Assembly (NCBI GenBank): GCA_902625535.1
Contig: CACOBT010000002.1
Span: 62,001-126,000, forward strand
Direction of reading: 5' to 3'
Length of the DNA stretch: 64,000 bases
From: an uncultured beta proteobacterium
GTDB taxonomy: Bacteria; Pseudomonadota; Gammaproteobacteria; Burkholderiales; Burkholderiaceae_A
The position numbers were made by a program, and so were the translations under genes. The notes below the pieces were generated by a model. It made no database searches, was not told where the DNA came from, and worked only from the letters and a program-made list of their open reading frames with translations. Positions 43,462 through 53,976 of this stretch are shown piece by piece. Position 1 is the stretch's first letter, and every line of letters begins with the position of its first letter.

Positions 43462-44430
43462 ATGCTTTTCGTTTTGAAAAATAAATGGCTTGTATTTTTA
43501 TGCTGGATATTTTTTGGTCTCGCGGCGATAAACATTGAATTGAATCTACCCAGACCATTGAAAAATTTTGTATTTGTCGTAGACGTAACGATGAGCATGA
43601 ATGCCGAGGATAAAAAACTCGGTATCGATTCAATTTCTCGTCTCGAGTTTGTGAAGAAAATATTGTCTGATACAATCCCCCGCCTACCCTGCGGAACATA
43701 CGTTGGTCTTGGCGTTTTTGCTGGATACCAAACAACCATACTCTATGATCCGATAGAGGTTTGTGAACATTTTTCTGACATTCTGAAAAGTATACAAAAC
43801 TTGAATACAGGGGTTATCTGGGCGGGTGACAGTGAAGTTTCAAAAGGTCTCTTTAACTCTTTGAATTTGGTCGGTAACATCGCTCGGAAAAGCCATATTG
43901 TATTTTTTACCGATGGACATGAGGCTCCACCAATTTCTGCTAAATATCGTCCTAAGTTTGATAAAAAAAATAGCATTAATTCTGGTCTTATTATAGGAGT
44001 TGGAGGAAGTAAGCTGGTAGGAATTCCTAGGGTAAACAGGGATGGAGAAAGGTCTGGTTTCTGGGGGGAGGATGATGTTTTTCAGTTAGATCAATTTTCT
44101 TTGGGAAGGAAGGGAAGTGATAGTTCTGAAACTTTAGTTGATGAACCAGGCTCCAAAATTGACCCAAATATAGAAAGAGATCTTCAAAAAACGCCAGGAA
44201 AAGAACACATGACGTCATTGCGCGAAACGTATTTGAAGTTGCTTGCCAACGAACATAGTCTGGATTATCACAAACTTAGTTCTTCGAAAGCACTGATAGA
44301 TGTATTGGATAAGTATAAGTTTGCTACATGGAGTAAATTTAAAACAAACATTTCCAATGTTTTTGCGTTGTGCGCTTTTCTGTGTTTACTAATCGTTTTT
44401 GCTCAGCGTTTGAGGAGTAAAAACATATAG
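43462..44430 (+). CDS. mxaL: MxaL-like VWA-domain membrane protein
   Basis: A 322-residue VWA protein flanked by membrane helices (LVFLCWIFFGLAAI at the start and NVFALCAFLCLLIVFA at the end). MIDAS start FVVDVTMSMNAED (Asp-x-Thr-x-Ser) and HIVFFTDGHEAPP are visible. MxaL together with MxaC forms the pair of VWA proteins of the cluster and is required for metal insertion into methanol dehydrogenase in model organisms. It is the last of the R-S-A-C-K-L run; a 76-base gap separates it from the cytochrome gene. Confidence 0.86.
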   Translation: MLFVLKNKWLVFLCWIFFGLAAINIELNLPRPLKNFVFVVDVTMSMNAEDKKLGIDSISRLEFVKKILSDTIPRLPCGTYVGLGVFAGYQTTILYDPIEVCEHFSDILKSIQNLNTGVIWAGDSEVSKGLFNSLNLVGNIARKSHIVFFTDGHEAPPISAKYRPKFDKKNSINSGLIIGVGGSKLVGIPRVNRDGERSGFWGEDDVFQLDQFSLGRKGSDSSETLVDEPGSKIDPNIERDLQKTPGKEHMTSLRETYLKLLANEHSLDYHKLSSSKALIDVLDKYKFATWSKFKTNISNVFALCAFLCLLIVFAQRLRSKNI

Positions 44431-44506
44431 GGAATACGCTAAATTTGCCTTATTCTAAATCTTTTTTTTTTATTTTATGAGATACTTGGGAAAAGGAGGA
44501 GGAATC

Positions 44507-44902
44507 ATGGATAAGTTTGGTTGGTTGGTGGTTGCGTTTTTATCGACGAGCATTGTTCATGCTGACAAACCTTTGTACGTGGTGAAGGACGGAAAAGTAG
44601 ATGCGGCGACAGAGAAAGGCTTCAAAGTATGGAGATCAGCCGCTTGTGATCGATGTCACGGAAGAAACCAGCAGGGTTTGGTTGGTCCATCGCTTATTGA
44701 ATCTCTTAAGGTACTATCGTGGAAAGAGTTTGAAACAGTTCTAATAGTTGGAAGAGCCGCTCGGGGAATGCCCGGACACCCGCATTTAGAAAAAATTGAC
44801 AAGGCTACCGGCAAGAAAAAAGTCGAACTTCTTTATTCTTATCTGAAAGGAAGGTCGGATGGGAAAGTACCGAAGGGGCGAGTGAGATCATTCGAAAAAT
44901 AA
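44507..44902 (+). CDS. xoxG: XoxG-like c-type cytochrome of methanol oxidation
   Basis: A 131-residue exported cytochrome. A signal peptide (MDKFGWLVVAFLSTSIVHA) precedes the heme site CDRCH (Cys47, Cys50, His51), and Met88 in ARGMPGHP is the likely sixth ligand. The segments VVKDGKVDAATEKG before the heme and LYSYLKGRSDGKVPKGR at the end are those of XoxG-type cytochromes, the electron acceptors of lanthanide-dependent methanol dehydrogenase. The start has GGAGGA 4 bases upstream. xoxJ follows after 4 bases; the expected xoxF upstream is replaced by mxaL. Confidence 0.84.
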   Translation: MDKFGWLVVAFLSTSIVHADKPLYVVKDGKVDAATEKGFKVWRSAACDRCHGRNQQGLVGPSLIESLKVLSWKEFETVLIVGRAARGMPGHPHLEKIDKATGKKKVELLYSYLKGRSDGKVPKGRVRSFEK

Positions 44903-44906
44903 GAGT

Positions 44907-45797
44907 ATGTTTGTGACGATATCAACAAAAGCTGTATTTTTATTTTCTCTGGTTGTCGGTATTGTGGGGAGTGCCTACTCTAAAGATGTTACACCAGACA
45001 ATTGGACGACGTTAAGAGTGTGCGCAGACCCGAACAGTATGCCTCTTTCAAATATTAAGAAGGAAGGTTTTGAAAATAAAATCGCGGAGCTATTTGCTAA
45101 CGATCTCGGGTGGCAACTTAATTACAAGTGGTTTCCCCAAAGGTTAGCATTTTTTCGGAATACGATTCGTTCAAAGGACCCACGTTCCGAGAGTGGTTAC
45201 GCATGCGACATAGCAATCGGAGCCTCTCCAGACCCGGAGGGTGCCTTGGGTACAAAAACCTACTACACATCGACGTGGGTCATGGTAATTCCGGATACCC
45301 CAATTTTTAAAAACGTTAAGTCCTCTGACGATATCCTGGCTATGGATAGAAGAGACCTTGATGGAAGAAAGTTTGGAATTTTCCAGGGAACTCCTGGGGC
45401 TGATTGGGTGGTAAAAAATGGATTCGCGGGCCAGATGATGCCCTTCGTAAGGATGCAAAGTGATCCAAATGAGTATCCGGGTTTGATAATTGAGAAAAAT
45501 CTGGCCAGGGGCCAAATTGACTTTGCTATTGCTTGGGGGCCAATCGCAGCATATTCATCCGCCCAGGTTAAAGATCGAAAAATTAGGCTTGTCCCATTAA
45601 TTGGTGATAAGGAGATGAGAACTGACTATTCAATAGCAATGGCTGTGCGATATCGTGAGCCGGCATGGAAAAAAATGGTTGAAGCATTTATCTCTCGTAG
45701 GCAAGATGATATCAATAGAATAATTAGTGGTTATGGGGTTCCATTGGTAATGGCGGATGGGTCCGTTGTTATTGGAGAGGAGAGGTTTTCGAGGTAA
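44907..45797 (+). CDS. xoxJ: XoxJ/MxaJ-like periplasmic binding protein
   Basis: A 296-residue periplasmic protein of the quinoprotein-dehydrogenase-associated ABC substrate-binding type. A signal peptide (FLFSLVVGIVGSAYS) is followed by LRVCADPNSMPLSN, FENKIAELFANDLGW, YACDIAIGASPDPEG and GFAGQMMPFVRMQ, with a late DFAIAWGPIAAYSS. In methylotrophs MxaJ/XoxJ lies beside the dehydrogenase and is thought to activate it. It starts 4 bases after xoxG. Confidence 0.88.
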   Translation: MFVTISTKAVFLFSLVVGIVGSAYSKDVTPDNWTTLRVCADPNSMPLSNIKKEGFENKIAELFANDLGWQLNYKWFPQRLAFFRNTIRSKDPRSESGYACDIAIGASPDPEGALGTKTYYTSTWVMVIPDTPIFKNVKSSDDILAMDRRDLDGRKFGIFQGTPGADWVVKNGFAGQMMPFVRMQSDPNEYPGLIIEKNLARGQIDFAIAWGPIAAYSSAQVKDRKIRLVPLIGDKEMRTDYSIAMAVRYREPAWKKMVEAFISRRQDDINRIISGYGVPLVMADGSVVIGEERFSR

Positions 45798-45839
45798 ATT
45801 GTCTTCGCCCCTATCGTGTGTTCCACTTTTAGAATATGA

Positions 45840-46787
45840 ATGGTACTCATAAAATTTTCACTCAACATCCTTCTTTTTGTCCTCTTTGGGTCAGTTGCGG
45901 CTGACGTAAAAATTTTCGTTACTAATCAAGGTAGTGACAGTGTATCGGTTTTTAGTTTTACCGGCAGATTTGACTTTTTGAAGGAAATAGAAGTTGGTAA
46001 TGCGCCAGCGGGAGTCGCCGTGAGCAGTGTAAATAGGGAAGTTTATATTTCAAATACCGAGAGTTCAGAAATTAGTGTTATAGATGTGGATGCATTAGAG
46101 ATAAAAAGAACAATCAAGTTAAACGGTAGCAGTTTGGGCGTCGCCGTATCGCCCGACGGCAAACGTCTCTTTGTTTCAGATTGGTTCAATAACTGCCTCG
46201 CTATAATACAGCTAGACTCTCAAAATGCAAGATGCGTTGATGTCGGCCGTGCTCCTGCCGGCATTTCGGTTTCAAAAAAAAATGGCGAGATCTATGTAGC
46301 CAATCGAGACAGTAACTCCGTTGTTATTATCTCATTATCAGAGGAAAAAGTTATTGATGAAATTTTGGTTGGCGATCATCCCTTTGGTACAAAACTTTCC
46401 CCCGATGAGGATTATTTGTACGTAACAAATGTTCAAAGCAATGATGTATCGATTATTGATTTGAACGAGCGACGTGAAAAAACAAAAGTTAGCGTTGGTA
46501 AAAAACCTTACTGTATCACTTTTTCTTATGATGGACGAAAGGCATTCGTGACAAATCAATATTCTGATTCTATTTCAGTAATAAATACAGAGTCTGAAGC
46601 TGTAGAAAAAACATTTGCTTCTGGAAGTTTTCCTGAAGGAATAAATACCTATGGTTCATATATAATTTTTGTGAGCTGGCTTGATGAAGAAATCATTGCT
46701 ATTGATCAAGGTGATCAATCTATTACGAGCTCTGCGTCAACCGGTGAAAACCCACGAAACTTTGGAAACTTCATTTTTCAGGAATGA
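45840..46787 (+). CDS. YVTN-type beta-propeller protein of the PQQ cluster
   Basis: A 315-residue exported protein (signal peptide IKFSLNILLFVLFGSVAA) built of about seven similar blades with the pattern VYISNTESSEISVIDVD, LFVSDWFNNCLAII, IYVANRDSNSVVII and LYVTNVQSNDVSIID. It belongs to the YncE-like proteins and is likely the beta-propeller protein found with PQQ-dependent catabolic clusters. Its job there is unknown. The ATG at 45840 is chosen; another ATG four bases earlier is out of frame. Confidence 0.82.
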   Translation: MVLIKFSLNILLFVLFGSVAADVKIFVTNQGSDSVSVFSFTGRFDFLKEIEVGNAPAGVAVSSVNREVYISNTESSEISVIDVDALEIKRTIKLNGSSLGVAVSPDGKRLFVSDWFNNCLAIIQLDSQNARCVDVGRAPAGISVSKKNGEIYVANRDSNSVVIISLSEEKVIDEILVGDHPFGTKLSPDEDYLYVTNVQSNDVSIIDLNERREKTKVSVGKKPYCITFSYDGRKAFVTNQYSDSISVINTESEAVEKTFASGSFPEGINTYGSYIIFVSWLDEEIIAIDQGDQSITSSASTGENPRNFGNFIFQE

Positions 46788-46817
46788 AATGGTTTTAACT
46801 ATATTTGGAGGAAACGC

Positions 46818-47333
46818 GTGAACAAAATTAGATTTTTCAAGATGATACTGTTTTTGATATTTCCAGGTCTTTTGTTTGGACATGGTCCAACTAGGCAGAA
46901 AGTGTCTGAAAGTGTTATTATAAACGGGGAGGCCGGCAAGGCATGGTCGCTCATTTCTAATTTGGCTAAAATTGGAGATTGGCATTCGCAATACAAATCG
47001 ATAAAGAGTAAAGGGGAAGACCTCCAGCCAGTATCGATGTTTGCTGGTGGACCCGGTGTTATTCAAATATTGGCGCTTGACCCGGAAAAAAAATTGTTGA
47101 AGTACAGGCTTAAAAAGCCCGGAATTATTCCGGTAAATAATTACAGTGGGAGATTGCGTGTAGAGCAAATTGATTCGGACAAAATTAAGATTACATACAA
47201 GGGCGCTTTTTATAGGAAATATTTAAACAACGATCCGCCCCCTGAGGAAAACGATGACGTTGCGATAGCAGCAGTAAGCAAGATGTATATAGAAACGTTA
47301 AACAAATTTGGGAAACAAATCAGTAGGAAATAG
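46818..47333 (+). CDS. mxaD: MxaD-like exported SRPBCC protein
   Basis: A 171-residue protein with a signal peptide (FFKMILFLIFPGLLFG) and one helix-grip domain: HGPTRQKVSESVIINGEAGK, AWSLISNLAKIGDWH, and a C-terminal helix. MxaD belongs to this fold and helps electron transfer between methanol dehydrogenase and its cytochrome in model organisms. The start is GTG at 46818 with GGAGG 6 bases upstream. It closes the mxa/xox run. Confidence 0.84.
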   Translation: MNKIRFFKMILFLIFPGLLFGHGPTRQKVSESVIINGEAGKAWSLISNLAKIGDWHSQYKSIKSKGEDLQPVSMFAGGPGVIQILALDPEKKLLKYRLKKPGIIPVNNYSGRLRVEQIDSDKIKITYKGAFYRKYLNNDPPPEENDDVAIAAVSKMYIETLNKFGKQISRK

Positions 47334-47362
47334 AATGTTATGAGGACGTCGATGGAAGAACG

Positions 47363-47917
47363 TTGGACAGCAAACAGGTAAAAATTATCCTGGAAGCGTT
47401 GCTTCTAGCTAGCGAAACGCCTTTAACACTGAAAAAGGCGCATGCTATATTCAATAGTGAACCGGGAATAAGAATGATCGAAAGTTGCCTAACGGAGCTT
47501 CAGGAAGAGTGGAAACAAAGGGGGCTGGAGTTAGTGTCTACTTCTTTAGGTTGGCGTTTTCAAACAAAAGAGGAATTTTCAGGTTACATCCAAAAATTGT
47601 ACTCTGATCGTCCGGCAAAATACTCCAGGGCCACATTAGAAACTTTGGCAATTATCGCATATAAACAGCCTGTGACTCGCGCAGACATTGAGGCCGTAAG
47701 AGGAGTTAGTGTGTCGTCACAGATAGTAAGAAATCTAGAAGAAAAGGGATGGGTGGAATCAGTTGGAAGAAAAGATGTTTTAGGCAGACCTCTATTGTAT
47801 GCTACAACGAAACGTTTTTTAGCAGACCTCGGATTGCATTCGATACAGGACCTACCGGCAGCAACTGAAAATGAGATCCAAACAGAGGAAAATTCAGAAA
47901 ACGATAGGCTAATATGA
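47363..47917 (+). CDS. scpB: Segregation and condensation protein B
   Basis: A 184-residue, two-winged-helix kleisin partner of the SMC-ScpAB condensin. [17 protein letters not shown] starts the first winged helix, and [23 protein letters not shown] [20 protein letters not shown] with [19 protein letters not shown] is the hallmark of the second. The start is TTG at 47363. Its stop overlaps the start of rluB (ATGA), the normal arrangement in Betaproteobacteria. scpA is not in the window. Confidence 0.92.
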   Translation: MDSKQVKIILEALLLASETPLTLKKAHAIFNSEPGIRMIESCLTELQEEWKQRGLELVSTSLGWRFQTKEEFSGYIQKLYSDRPAKYSRATLETLAIIAYKQPVTRADIEAVRGVSVSSQIVRNLEEKGWVESVGRKDVLGRPLLYATTKRFLADLGLHSIQDLPAATENEIQTEENSENDRLI

Positions 47918-49212
47918 CAGAAGAAACTCCTGATAATTCAATTCCATTTTTATCTGAATTTGATAAGTCGGTTTCTATCATAATCGACAATGGAAATTCA
48001 AAGCACGGTAGAAAAAATTTTAAAAAAATGCGTGAGACGGATTCACCAAAATTACACAAGGTACTTGCTGATGGAGGAATGGGTTCTAGAAGAGAAATGG
48101 AGGATCTTATCCTCTCAGGTAGAATATCGGTGAATGGAACACCGGCCCATATCGGTCAGAGAATCACGCATAATGATCAAGTGCGGGTAAATGGGAAATT
48201 ATTAAAAGTTAAAATCGACCCCCCTCCGATAAGGGTTCTTGCGTACCATAAACCTATCGGTGAAATAGTTTCTCGAGATGACCCAGAAAAAAGACCGTCA
48301 GTGTTTAAAAACCTTCCAAGAATTAAAGGAGGCCGTTGGATTGCTGTTGGACGGTTAGATATTAATACTGAGGGTCTTATCCTTTTCTCCAATTCAGGAG
48401 ATTTAGCTAATCGCCTCATGCATCCTAGAAATGAGATAGAAAGAGAATATGCTGTCCGTTTGTACGGAGATATTTCTGGTGAAAAAATCGAAAAACTTTT
48501 GGCGGGAATTGAATTTGAAGAAGGGTTAGCACAGTTTAAAAAACTTGAAGTCGTTGGCGGTGGGGGGGCAAATGTTTGGGTTAGAGTGTTAATGGTTGAA
48601 GGCAAGAGAAGAGAAGTCCGTAGATTATTTGAAGCTGTGGATGTGACCGTCAGCAGGCTTATTCGTATCAGGTACGGAATTGTTTCACTGCCGGAGAATC
48701 TTAGGCGTGGTAGATCAACTGAACTATCTACAAAGGCTATTGAAGCGTTATTAAAGACCGTCGGTATGAAACAGGTTGGTTCGAAAAAAAGTATGTCCCG
48801 GAGGAAAGGAAGATCATCCGACAGCTCTGGGGTAAACTTTGGGGCCTCCTCGCTAGGGCAAACTAGAGGCACGAGGTCAGGTGCTAGGAAATCGAATTTT
48901 TATCAGAAAACCAACTCTGTCAATTACAATGACGTTGGAAAATCGAATGCTTATTCAGAGGTCTATGGCACGGGAGACGACGATTCGCAACCAAAAAACG
49001 ATGATGCTCATTTATCAAAGTTGGGTGGCCCAATGCGTAAAGCAAAACGTGTTGGGCAACGTCCGGATCCTCTACAAACCTCTTGGGGCCCTGCCACAAA
49101 TTCTACCGAGACGGTGCCTGGAGCATTGAAAAACAAAAAATCTAGATCGCCGAACAGGCAAAGGAGGACGAGTAGGAATTCGCGTAAAATTAAGGCCTCG
49201 GGACATCACTAA
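47914..49212 (+). CDS. rluB: 23S rRNA pseudouridine synthase RluB
   Basis: A 432-residue protein. An S4 RNA-binding domain ([20 protein letters not shown], about residues 47-100) precedes the RsuA-type catalytic domain, with [17 protein letters not shown] carrying the catalytic Asp149 and [17 protein letters not shown]. It makes pseudouridine in 23S rRNA. The catalytic part ends near residue 275; a disordered tail rich in Ser, Arg, Lys, Gly and Asn (about 290-432) follows. Starts at an ATG overlapping the scpB stop. Confidence 0.92.
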   Translation: MTEETPDNSIPFLSEFDKSVSIIIDNGNSKHGRKNFKKMRETDSPKLHKVLADGGMGSRREMEDLILSGRISVNGTPAHIGQRITHNDQVRVNGKLLKVKIDPPPIRVLAYHKPIGEIVSRDDPEKRPSVFKNLPRIKGGRWIAVGRLDINTEGLILFSNSGDLANRLMHPRNEIEREYAVRLYGDISGEKIEKLLAGIEFEEGLAQFKKLEVVGGGGANVWVRVLMVEGKRREVRRLFEAVDVTVSRLIRIRYGIVSLPENLRRGRSTELSTKAIEALLKTVGMKQVGSKKSMSRRKGRSSDSSGVNFGASSLGQTRGTRSGARKSNFYQKTNSVNYNDVGKSNAYSEVYGTGDDDSQPKNDDAHLSKLGGPMRKAKRVGQRPDPLQTSWGPATNSTETVPGALKNKKSRSPNRQRRTSRNSRKIKASGHH

Positions 49213-49252
49213 CTATATCTTGCTGAAATTTCAACCTTAAATTAAAATAAAG

Positions 49253-49275
49253 GAAGGGGCGTATTGCCCTTTTTT
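49253..49275 (+). terminator. Intrinsic terminator (or attenuator) between rluB and rimP
   Basis: The stem GAAGGGGC (49253-49260) pairs with GCCCTTTT (49266-49273) across a GTATT loop, with six T from 49270. It lies about 40 bases after the rluB stop and only 20 bases before the rimP start, so it can end the scpB-rluB transcript or attenuate entry into the nusA operon. Confidence 0.6.
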
Positions 49276-49294
49276 AATTTTAGGGGGAAAACTA

Positions 49295-49798
49295 TTGTTG
49301 TTAGACAGATGGAACACTGTGGTTTCTGAAATTGCAACTGGAATGGGTTATGAGCTCGTTGACCTTGAGCTGTGCCAATCCGGATTAGTTCGTGTTTTCA
49401 TCGATTTCATTGGGAGTGAAAGAGATGTGTGCGTGAAGGACTGCGAGTTACTGACCCGACAATTATTGTATCAATTGCCTGTAGAGAAACTGCTTTTTGA
49501 AAGATTAGAAGTATCGTCACCTGGGATTGACAGGAAGTTAACCAAACCATCTCACTTTGAAAGGTTTGTTGGTTCTAAAATAAAGATTTGTCTCAAGGAG
49601 CCAATTGATAAAATCAAAAATTTTGAAGGCATTTTAATCAAGGATAATATGAGTGGAGATGATAACGATTTGGATTCAAAATTTGCTCTTGAATTGTTGG
49701 ATACAAAAAAAAATCTTATTCTTGCTTTCTCTATCAGGGAGCTATCATCAGCCCGCCTAGTTGGAGAAACTATCCTTAAAGGTAGAAGATATGAGTAA
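49295..49798 (+). CDS. rimP: Ribosome maturation factor RimP
   Basis: A 167-residue protein with [20 protein letters not shown] near the start, the [28 protein letters not shown] core and the C-terminal SH3-like domain; RimP supports 30S subunit maturation. The start is TTG at 49295 with GGGGGA upstream (a second TTG follows directly). Its end overlaps nusA by 8 bases. First gene of the rimP-nusA-infB-rbfA-truB-typA operon. Confidence 0.92.
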   Translation: MLLDRWNTVVSEIATGMGYELVDLELCQSGLVRVFIDFIGSERDVCVKDCELLTRQLLYQLPVEKLLFERLEVSSPGIDRKLTKPSHFERFVGSKIKICLKEPIDKIKNFEGILIKDNMSGDDNDLDSKFALELLDTKKNLILAFSIRELSSARLVGETILKGRRYE

Positions 49799-51314
49799 AG
49801 AAGTTTTAATCCTAGTAGACGCAATAGCCAGGGAAAAGAATGTTGAACGAGAAATTGTTTTTGAATCTTTGGAAAGTGCATTAGCGTCTGCGACAAAAAA
49901 AAGATTTCCACATGATTCCGACATTATTGTGAGAATAGACAGATCTAACGGAGAATATGATGCGTTTCGTCGATGGAGAGTTGTTGAGGATGCTGAATTC
50001 ACAAATGATGAGTCAGAAATAACATTGGATGGAGCAAGAAAGCAAATCGACGATATCGAAATTGGAGATTACATTGAGGAAGAGCTTAAAGCTGAAAAAT
50101 TTGGCAGGATCGGAGCACAGGCTGCTAAGCAAGTTATTACACAGAAAATTCGCGAGGCCGAAAGGGAACAAGTTTTAAATGATTTTTTAGAAAGAGGTGA
50201 AGCAATTGTTTCTGGCACTGTAAAAAGAATGGATAGAGGTGATATTATTATTGAGGCTGGAAAAATTGAAGCTCGCTTACCGAAGGATCAAATCATTCCG
50301 AAGGAAAATCTCCGTCCGGGCGACAGAGTAAGGGCTTACATGTTGAAAGTCGACAGGGCACAACGTGGACAGCAAGTTATTTTGTCCAGGACATGTCCTG
50401 AAATAATTATGAAATTGTTTGAGCTGGAGGTACCTGAGATTGAGCAGGGCTTAATGACCATAAAATCCGCTTCCAGAGATCCAGGTGTACGGGCAAAAAT
50501 TGCGGTTCATACCTCAGATTCTAGGATTGATCCTATCGGAACATGTGTAGGGGTTCGTGGTAGTCGTGTACAAGCGGTCACTCATGAGTTATCGGGAGAG
50601 CGTGTTGATATCGTTTTATGGTCAGAGGACCCGGCTGAGTTTGTAATTGGTGCGTTGGCTCCTGCGAATGTAAGCCAAATTGTGGTTGACGAAGAAGGGA
50701 AGTCAATGGATGTCGTTGTAGAAGAGAGTGAGCTTGCAGTTGCGATAGGGAGAGGGGGACAAAATGTCAGGCTTGCATCTGAGCTAACGGGCTGGCAGAT
50801 TAACATTCTTACTGCTGATGAATCAGAGAAAAAGACTGCTTTAGAGAGAAAGGATGTTTTGCAGTTATTTATCGAGAAACTTGACGTAGATGAAGAGGTT
50901 GCCTCTGTTCTCGTAGATGAGGGATTCACTAGTATGGACGAGATTGCATATGTTCCAGTTTCTGAGATGTTGGGGATAGAAGCTTTTGATGAGGATACTG
51001 TTAGTGAGCTTAGGACTAGGGCTAGAAATTTTTTATTAACACAAGCGTTGGTTGCTGAGGAAAAACTTCAATCTACGGATACTGATCTTTTTGAGGTTTC
51101 TGGAATGTCAAATGAGTTAGCGGCAAAATTGGTTGATTGTAAAATTCTTACTAGGGATGATCTGGCAGAGTTATCGGTTGATGAGTTAGTTGAGCTTATA
51201 AACATTAATCGGGACGAAGGGAGTACCCTAATTATGGAGGCAAGAGCGCATTGGTTTGATTCTGAGGGAGAAAACGTCAACGCCGGTAGTGGGGAGGGTT
51301 CGAGTGTCAGTTAA
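49791..51314 (+). CDS. nusA: Transcription termination/antitermination protein NusA
   Basis: A 507-residue NusA. The N-terminal RNA-polymerase-binding domain ([20 protein letters not shown]) is followed by the S1 domain ([19 protein letters not shown]), two KH domains ([17 protein letters not shown] and [20 protein letters not shown]) and two C-terminal acidic repeats as in other proteobacteria. ATG 49791 is chosen; the frame is open back to 49761 inside rimP. infB overlaps its end by 11 bases. Confidence 0.95.
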   Translation: MSKEVLILVDAIAREKNVEREIVFESLESALASATKKRFPHDSDIIVRIDRSNGEYDAFRRWRVVEDAEFTNDESEITLDGARKQIDDIEIGDYIEEELKAEKFGRIGAQAAKQVITQKIREAEREQVLNDFLERGEAIVSGTVKRMDRGDIIIEAGKIEARLPKDQIIPKENLRPGDRVRAYMLKVDRAQRGQQVILSRTCPEIIMKLFELEVPEIEQGLMTIKSASRDPGVRAKIAVHTSDSRIDPIGTCVGVRGSRVQAVTHELSGERVDIVLWSEDPAEFVIGALAPANVSQIVVDEEGKSMDVVVEESELAVAIGRGGQNVRLASELTGWQINILTADESEKKTALERKDVLQLFIEKLDVDEEVASVLVDEGFTSMDEIAYVPVSEMLGIEAFDEDTVSELRTRARNFLLTQALVAEEKLQSTDTDLFEVSGMSNELAAKLVDCKILTRDDLAELSVDELVELININRDEGSTLIMEARAHWFDSEGENVNAGSGEGSSVS

Positions 51315-53976
51315 TACAAGCGTAAAAGAATTCGCTGCGGAATTGAAAGTACCCGTGGATACATTACTCGATCAACTAACTCTTGCCGGAGTACCCAAAA
51401 AGTCGGGGCTGGATACTATATCTGAGGAAGATAAAGAAAAACTTTTATTAACACTTAGAAATGCTCATTCGCAAACCGCAGGTTCCGTTAGAAGAAAAAA
51501 GATTACTTTGACAAAACGGACGACATCGGAGATAAAGCAGGCGGATCCATCGGGAAAATCACGAACTATTCAGGTTGAGGTGAGAAAGAAAAGAGTATTT
51601 GTGAAGAAGAAATCTTATGAAGACAATTTGACTGAATTGACAAATGATTCTGCTCAGGAAGCTTTTGGGGAGGATGAGTCACTAAATGAAAGTTTTGAGG
51701 AAAAAGCCGAAATTGAGAGTCGTGGAATTACTGAAAAAATTGAGAAGAAGACAGGTTTGGCAAAAAGTAAAACTGCTAACATTGTTCCGGGCGAGGGGGA
51801 AAAGGATTTGAATAGCGGTACTATCGTGCAGGAGGAGGAGGTTGGAAGATCTAATGTTGATTCGGAGGTTGCTGAAATAAATGCTTTCATGACCTCGGAA
51901 AAAGATAGCGAGCAAAAGACTAAAAATGATGAAAAAGAAACTAAAGACAATAAAGCCGGGAAGGAAAAAACAACGTTAAAGGTTACGCTCCCCGTTGATC
52001 GTGAAAAACAAAACGCCAAAGCAAAGAAAAGTGAAAAATCTGTCAAAGCTACAAAATTATCTTCTACCTGGAAGGAAGAACAGAGACAGAAAAGAACAAT
52101 GAAGACTCGAGGAGATGTGTCAGGTGGTACAGGAGGTTGGCGTCCTCATAAGGTAAAACCCAAACCAACCACTAACTCCCAAAAACAAGATGAGCAAAAT
52201 AGCAATGTTGAATTCGTGGTTCGTGAAGTTAATGTGCCTGAAACTATCTCAGTAGCAGATTTAGCTCATAAAATGGCTTTCAAGGGAGGTGAAGTAGTCA
52301 AAGTGCTCATGAATATGGGACAAATGGTCACTATTAATCAGGTGCTTGATCAGGAGACCGCTATGATAGTGGTGGAAGAGATGGGTCATAAAGCTATTGC
52401 TGCTAAACTTGACGACCCCGAGTTATTTTTAGAAGAAAGTGAACACAGCTCCATGAAAAATGTTGAGTTGCGGACGAGACCGCCGGTCGTAACAATTATG
52501 GGCCACGTTGACCATGGGAAAACCTCGTTGTTAGATTTGATTAGAAGAACAAAGGTTGTTGATAGTGAGGCTGGGGGGATCACCCAACATATTGGCGCAT
52601 ATCACGTGGTCAGTAAAAAGGGGACTGTGACGTTCCTTGATACACCCGGGCACGAGGCATTCACAGCAATGAGAGCTAGGGGTGCAAATGCTACGGATAT
52701 TGTCATTTTGGTGGTTGCCGCGGACGATGGAGTTATGCCTCAAACAAAAGAGGCTATCGCTCACGCAAGAGCCGCCAGGGTTCCAATTGTTGTTGCAGTG
52801 AATAAAATTGATAAACCAGAGGCAAATATAGAACGAGTCAGAAGCGAATTAATTGCCGAAGAAGTTGTTCCTGAAGACTTTGGTGGGGATTCGCCTTTTG
52901 TTCCGGTTTCAGCAAAGACCGGTAAAGGCTTGGACGAGTTACTGGAAAATATTCTTCTGCAAGCAGAAATTCTCGAGCTAAAAGCACCAGTTGAGTCCAT
53001 GGCGAAAGGTCTAATTGTTGAAGCTAGCATTGATAAAGGAAGAGGCCCTGTGGCGACTGTATTAGTTCAAGCCGGTACGTTAAACAAAGGGGATGTCGTT
53101 TTAGCCGGCGCTTCTTTTGGTAGAGTGAGGGCTTTGTTAGATGAGAATAACAAGCAAATCGAGTCAGCAGGGCCTTCAATACCAGCGGAGATTTTAGGTC
53201 TGACTGACGTTCCTCAGTCGGGTGATGAACTGCTGGTTCTGGGGGACGAAAAGAAAGCACGAGAAATTGCTCTGTTCAGGCAGGGGAAGTTTCGTGACGT
53301 TCGTCTAGCAAAACAGCAAGCCGCAAAGTTGGAGAATGTTTTTGAAAATATGGGGGGGGAAAATAAAGATCTTCCGTTAATTGTTAAAGCAGATGTCCAT
53401 GGTTCACAGGAGGCTGTATCGCTATCCCTGCAAAAACTTTCCAATCAAGAGATTAAGATCAGATTAGTGCATGCTGCTGTAGGACCTGTAACCGAATCAG
53501 ATGTTAATCTAGCAATAGCATCCAGGGCTGTCATAATAGGATTTAATGTTAGAGCTGATTCTACTTCCAAACGATTAGCAGAGTTAAACGGTATCGATAT
53601 AAGGTATTACAATGTAATTTACGATGCAGTAAAGGATGTTAAAGATGCTCTACAGGGCATGCTTGCTCCCGAGATAAAAGAAGAAGTAACCGGATTAGTT
53701 GAAATTAGACAGGTTTTTAAGGTTTCAAAACTGGGAAAAATTGCAGGATGTATGGTACTTGAAGGAGTCGTGAAAAGGAGCGCCTCTGTCAGATTGTTAA
53801 GAGAAAATGTCGTTATCTGGACGGGAGAGTTAGAGTCGTTGAAACGGTTTAAAGATGATATTAAAGAGGTGAAAGAGGGCTACGAATGTGGATTAACCCT
53901 GCGTGGCTATAACGATATCAAAGAGGGAGATCAATTGGAAGTCTTTGAGGTAAGGGAAATTGCGAGAGCACTCTAA
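51304..53976 (+). CDS. infB: Translation initiation factor IF-2
   Basis: An 890-residue IF-2. The N-terminus [20 protein letters not shown] is the usual IF-2 beginning; a long, highly charged Lys/Glu linker fills about residues 70-290; the G domain (GHVDHGKTS near residue 400, [15 protein letters not shown]) and domains II-IV follow. It places initiator tRNA on the 30S subunit. The start is GTG at 51304 with GGGGAGG upstream; the longer frame from 51256 only shadows nusA. rbfA overlaps its end by 17 bases. Confidence 0.95.
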   Translation: MSVNTSVKEFAAELKVPVDTLLDQLTLAGVPKKSGLDTISEEDKEKLLLTLRNAHSQTAGSVRRKKITLTKRTTSEIKQADPSGKSRTIQVEVRKKRVFVKKKSYEDNLTELTNDSAQEAFGEDESLNESFEEKAEIESRGITEKIEKKTGLAKSKTANIVPGEGEKDLNSGTIVQEEEVGRSNVDSEVAEINAFMTSEKDSEQKTKNDEKETKDNKAGKEKTTLKVTLPVDREKQNAKAKKSEKSVKATKLSSTWKEEQRQKRTMKTRGDVSGGTGGWRPHKVKPKPTTNSQKQDEQNSNVEFVVREVNVPETISVADLAHKMAFKGGEVVKVLMNMGQMVTINQVLDQETAMIVVEEMGHKAIAAKLDDPELFLEESEHSSMKNVELRTRPPVVTIMGHVDHGKTSLLDLIRRTKVVDSEAGGITQHIGAYHVVSKKGTVTFLDTPGHEAFTAMRARGANATDIVILVVAADDGVMPQTKEAIAHARAARVPIVVAVNKIDKPEANIERVRSELIAEEVVPEDFGGDSPFVPVSAKTGKGLDELLENILLQAEILELKAPVESMAKGLIVEASIDKGRGPVATVLVQAGTLNKGDVVLAGASFGRVRALLDENNKQIESAGPSIPAEILGLTDVPQSGDELLVLGDEKKAREIALFRQGKFRDVRLAKQQAAKLENVFENMGGENKDLPLIVKADVHGSQEAVSLSLQKLSNQEIKIRLVHAAVGPVTESDVNLAIASRAVIIGFNVRADSTSKRLAELNGIDIRYYNVIYDAVKDVKDALQGMLAPEIKEEVTGLVEIRQVFKVSKLGKIAGCMVLEGVVKRSASVRLLRENVVIWTGELESLKRFKDDIKEVKEGYECGLTLRGYNDIKEGDQLEVFEVREIARAL

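Noticed and set aside
48177..48872. Minus-strand open frame of 231 codons inside rluB
   Set aside because: Antisense to a well-supported pseudouridine synthase; product is serine/proline/leucine-rich without motifs, as expected for a composition shadow.
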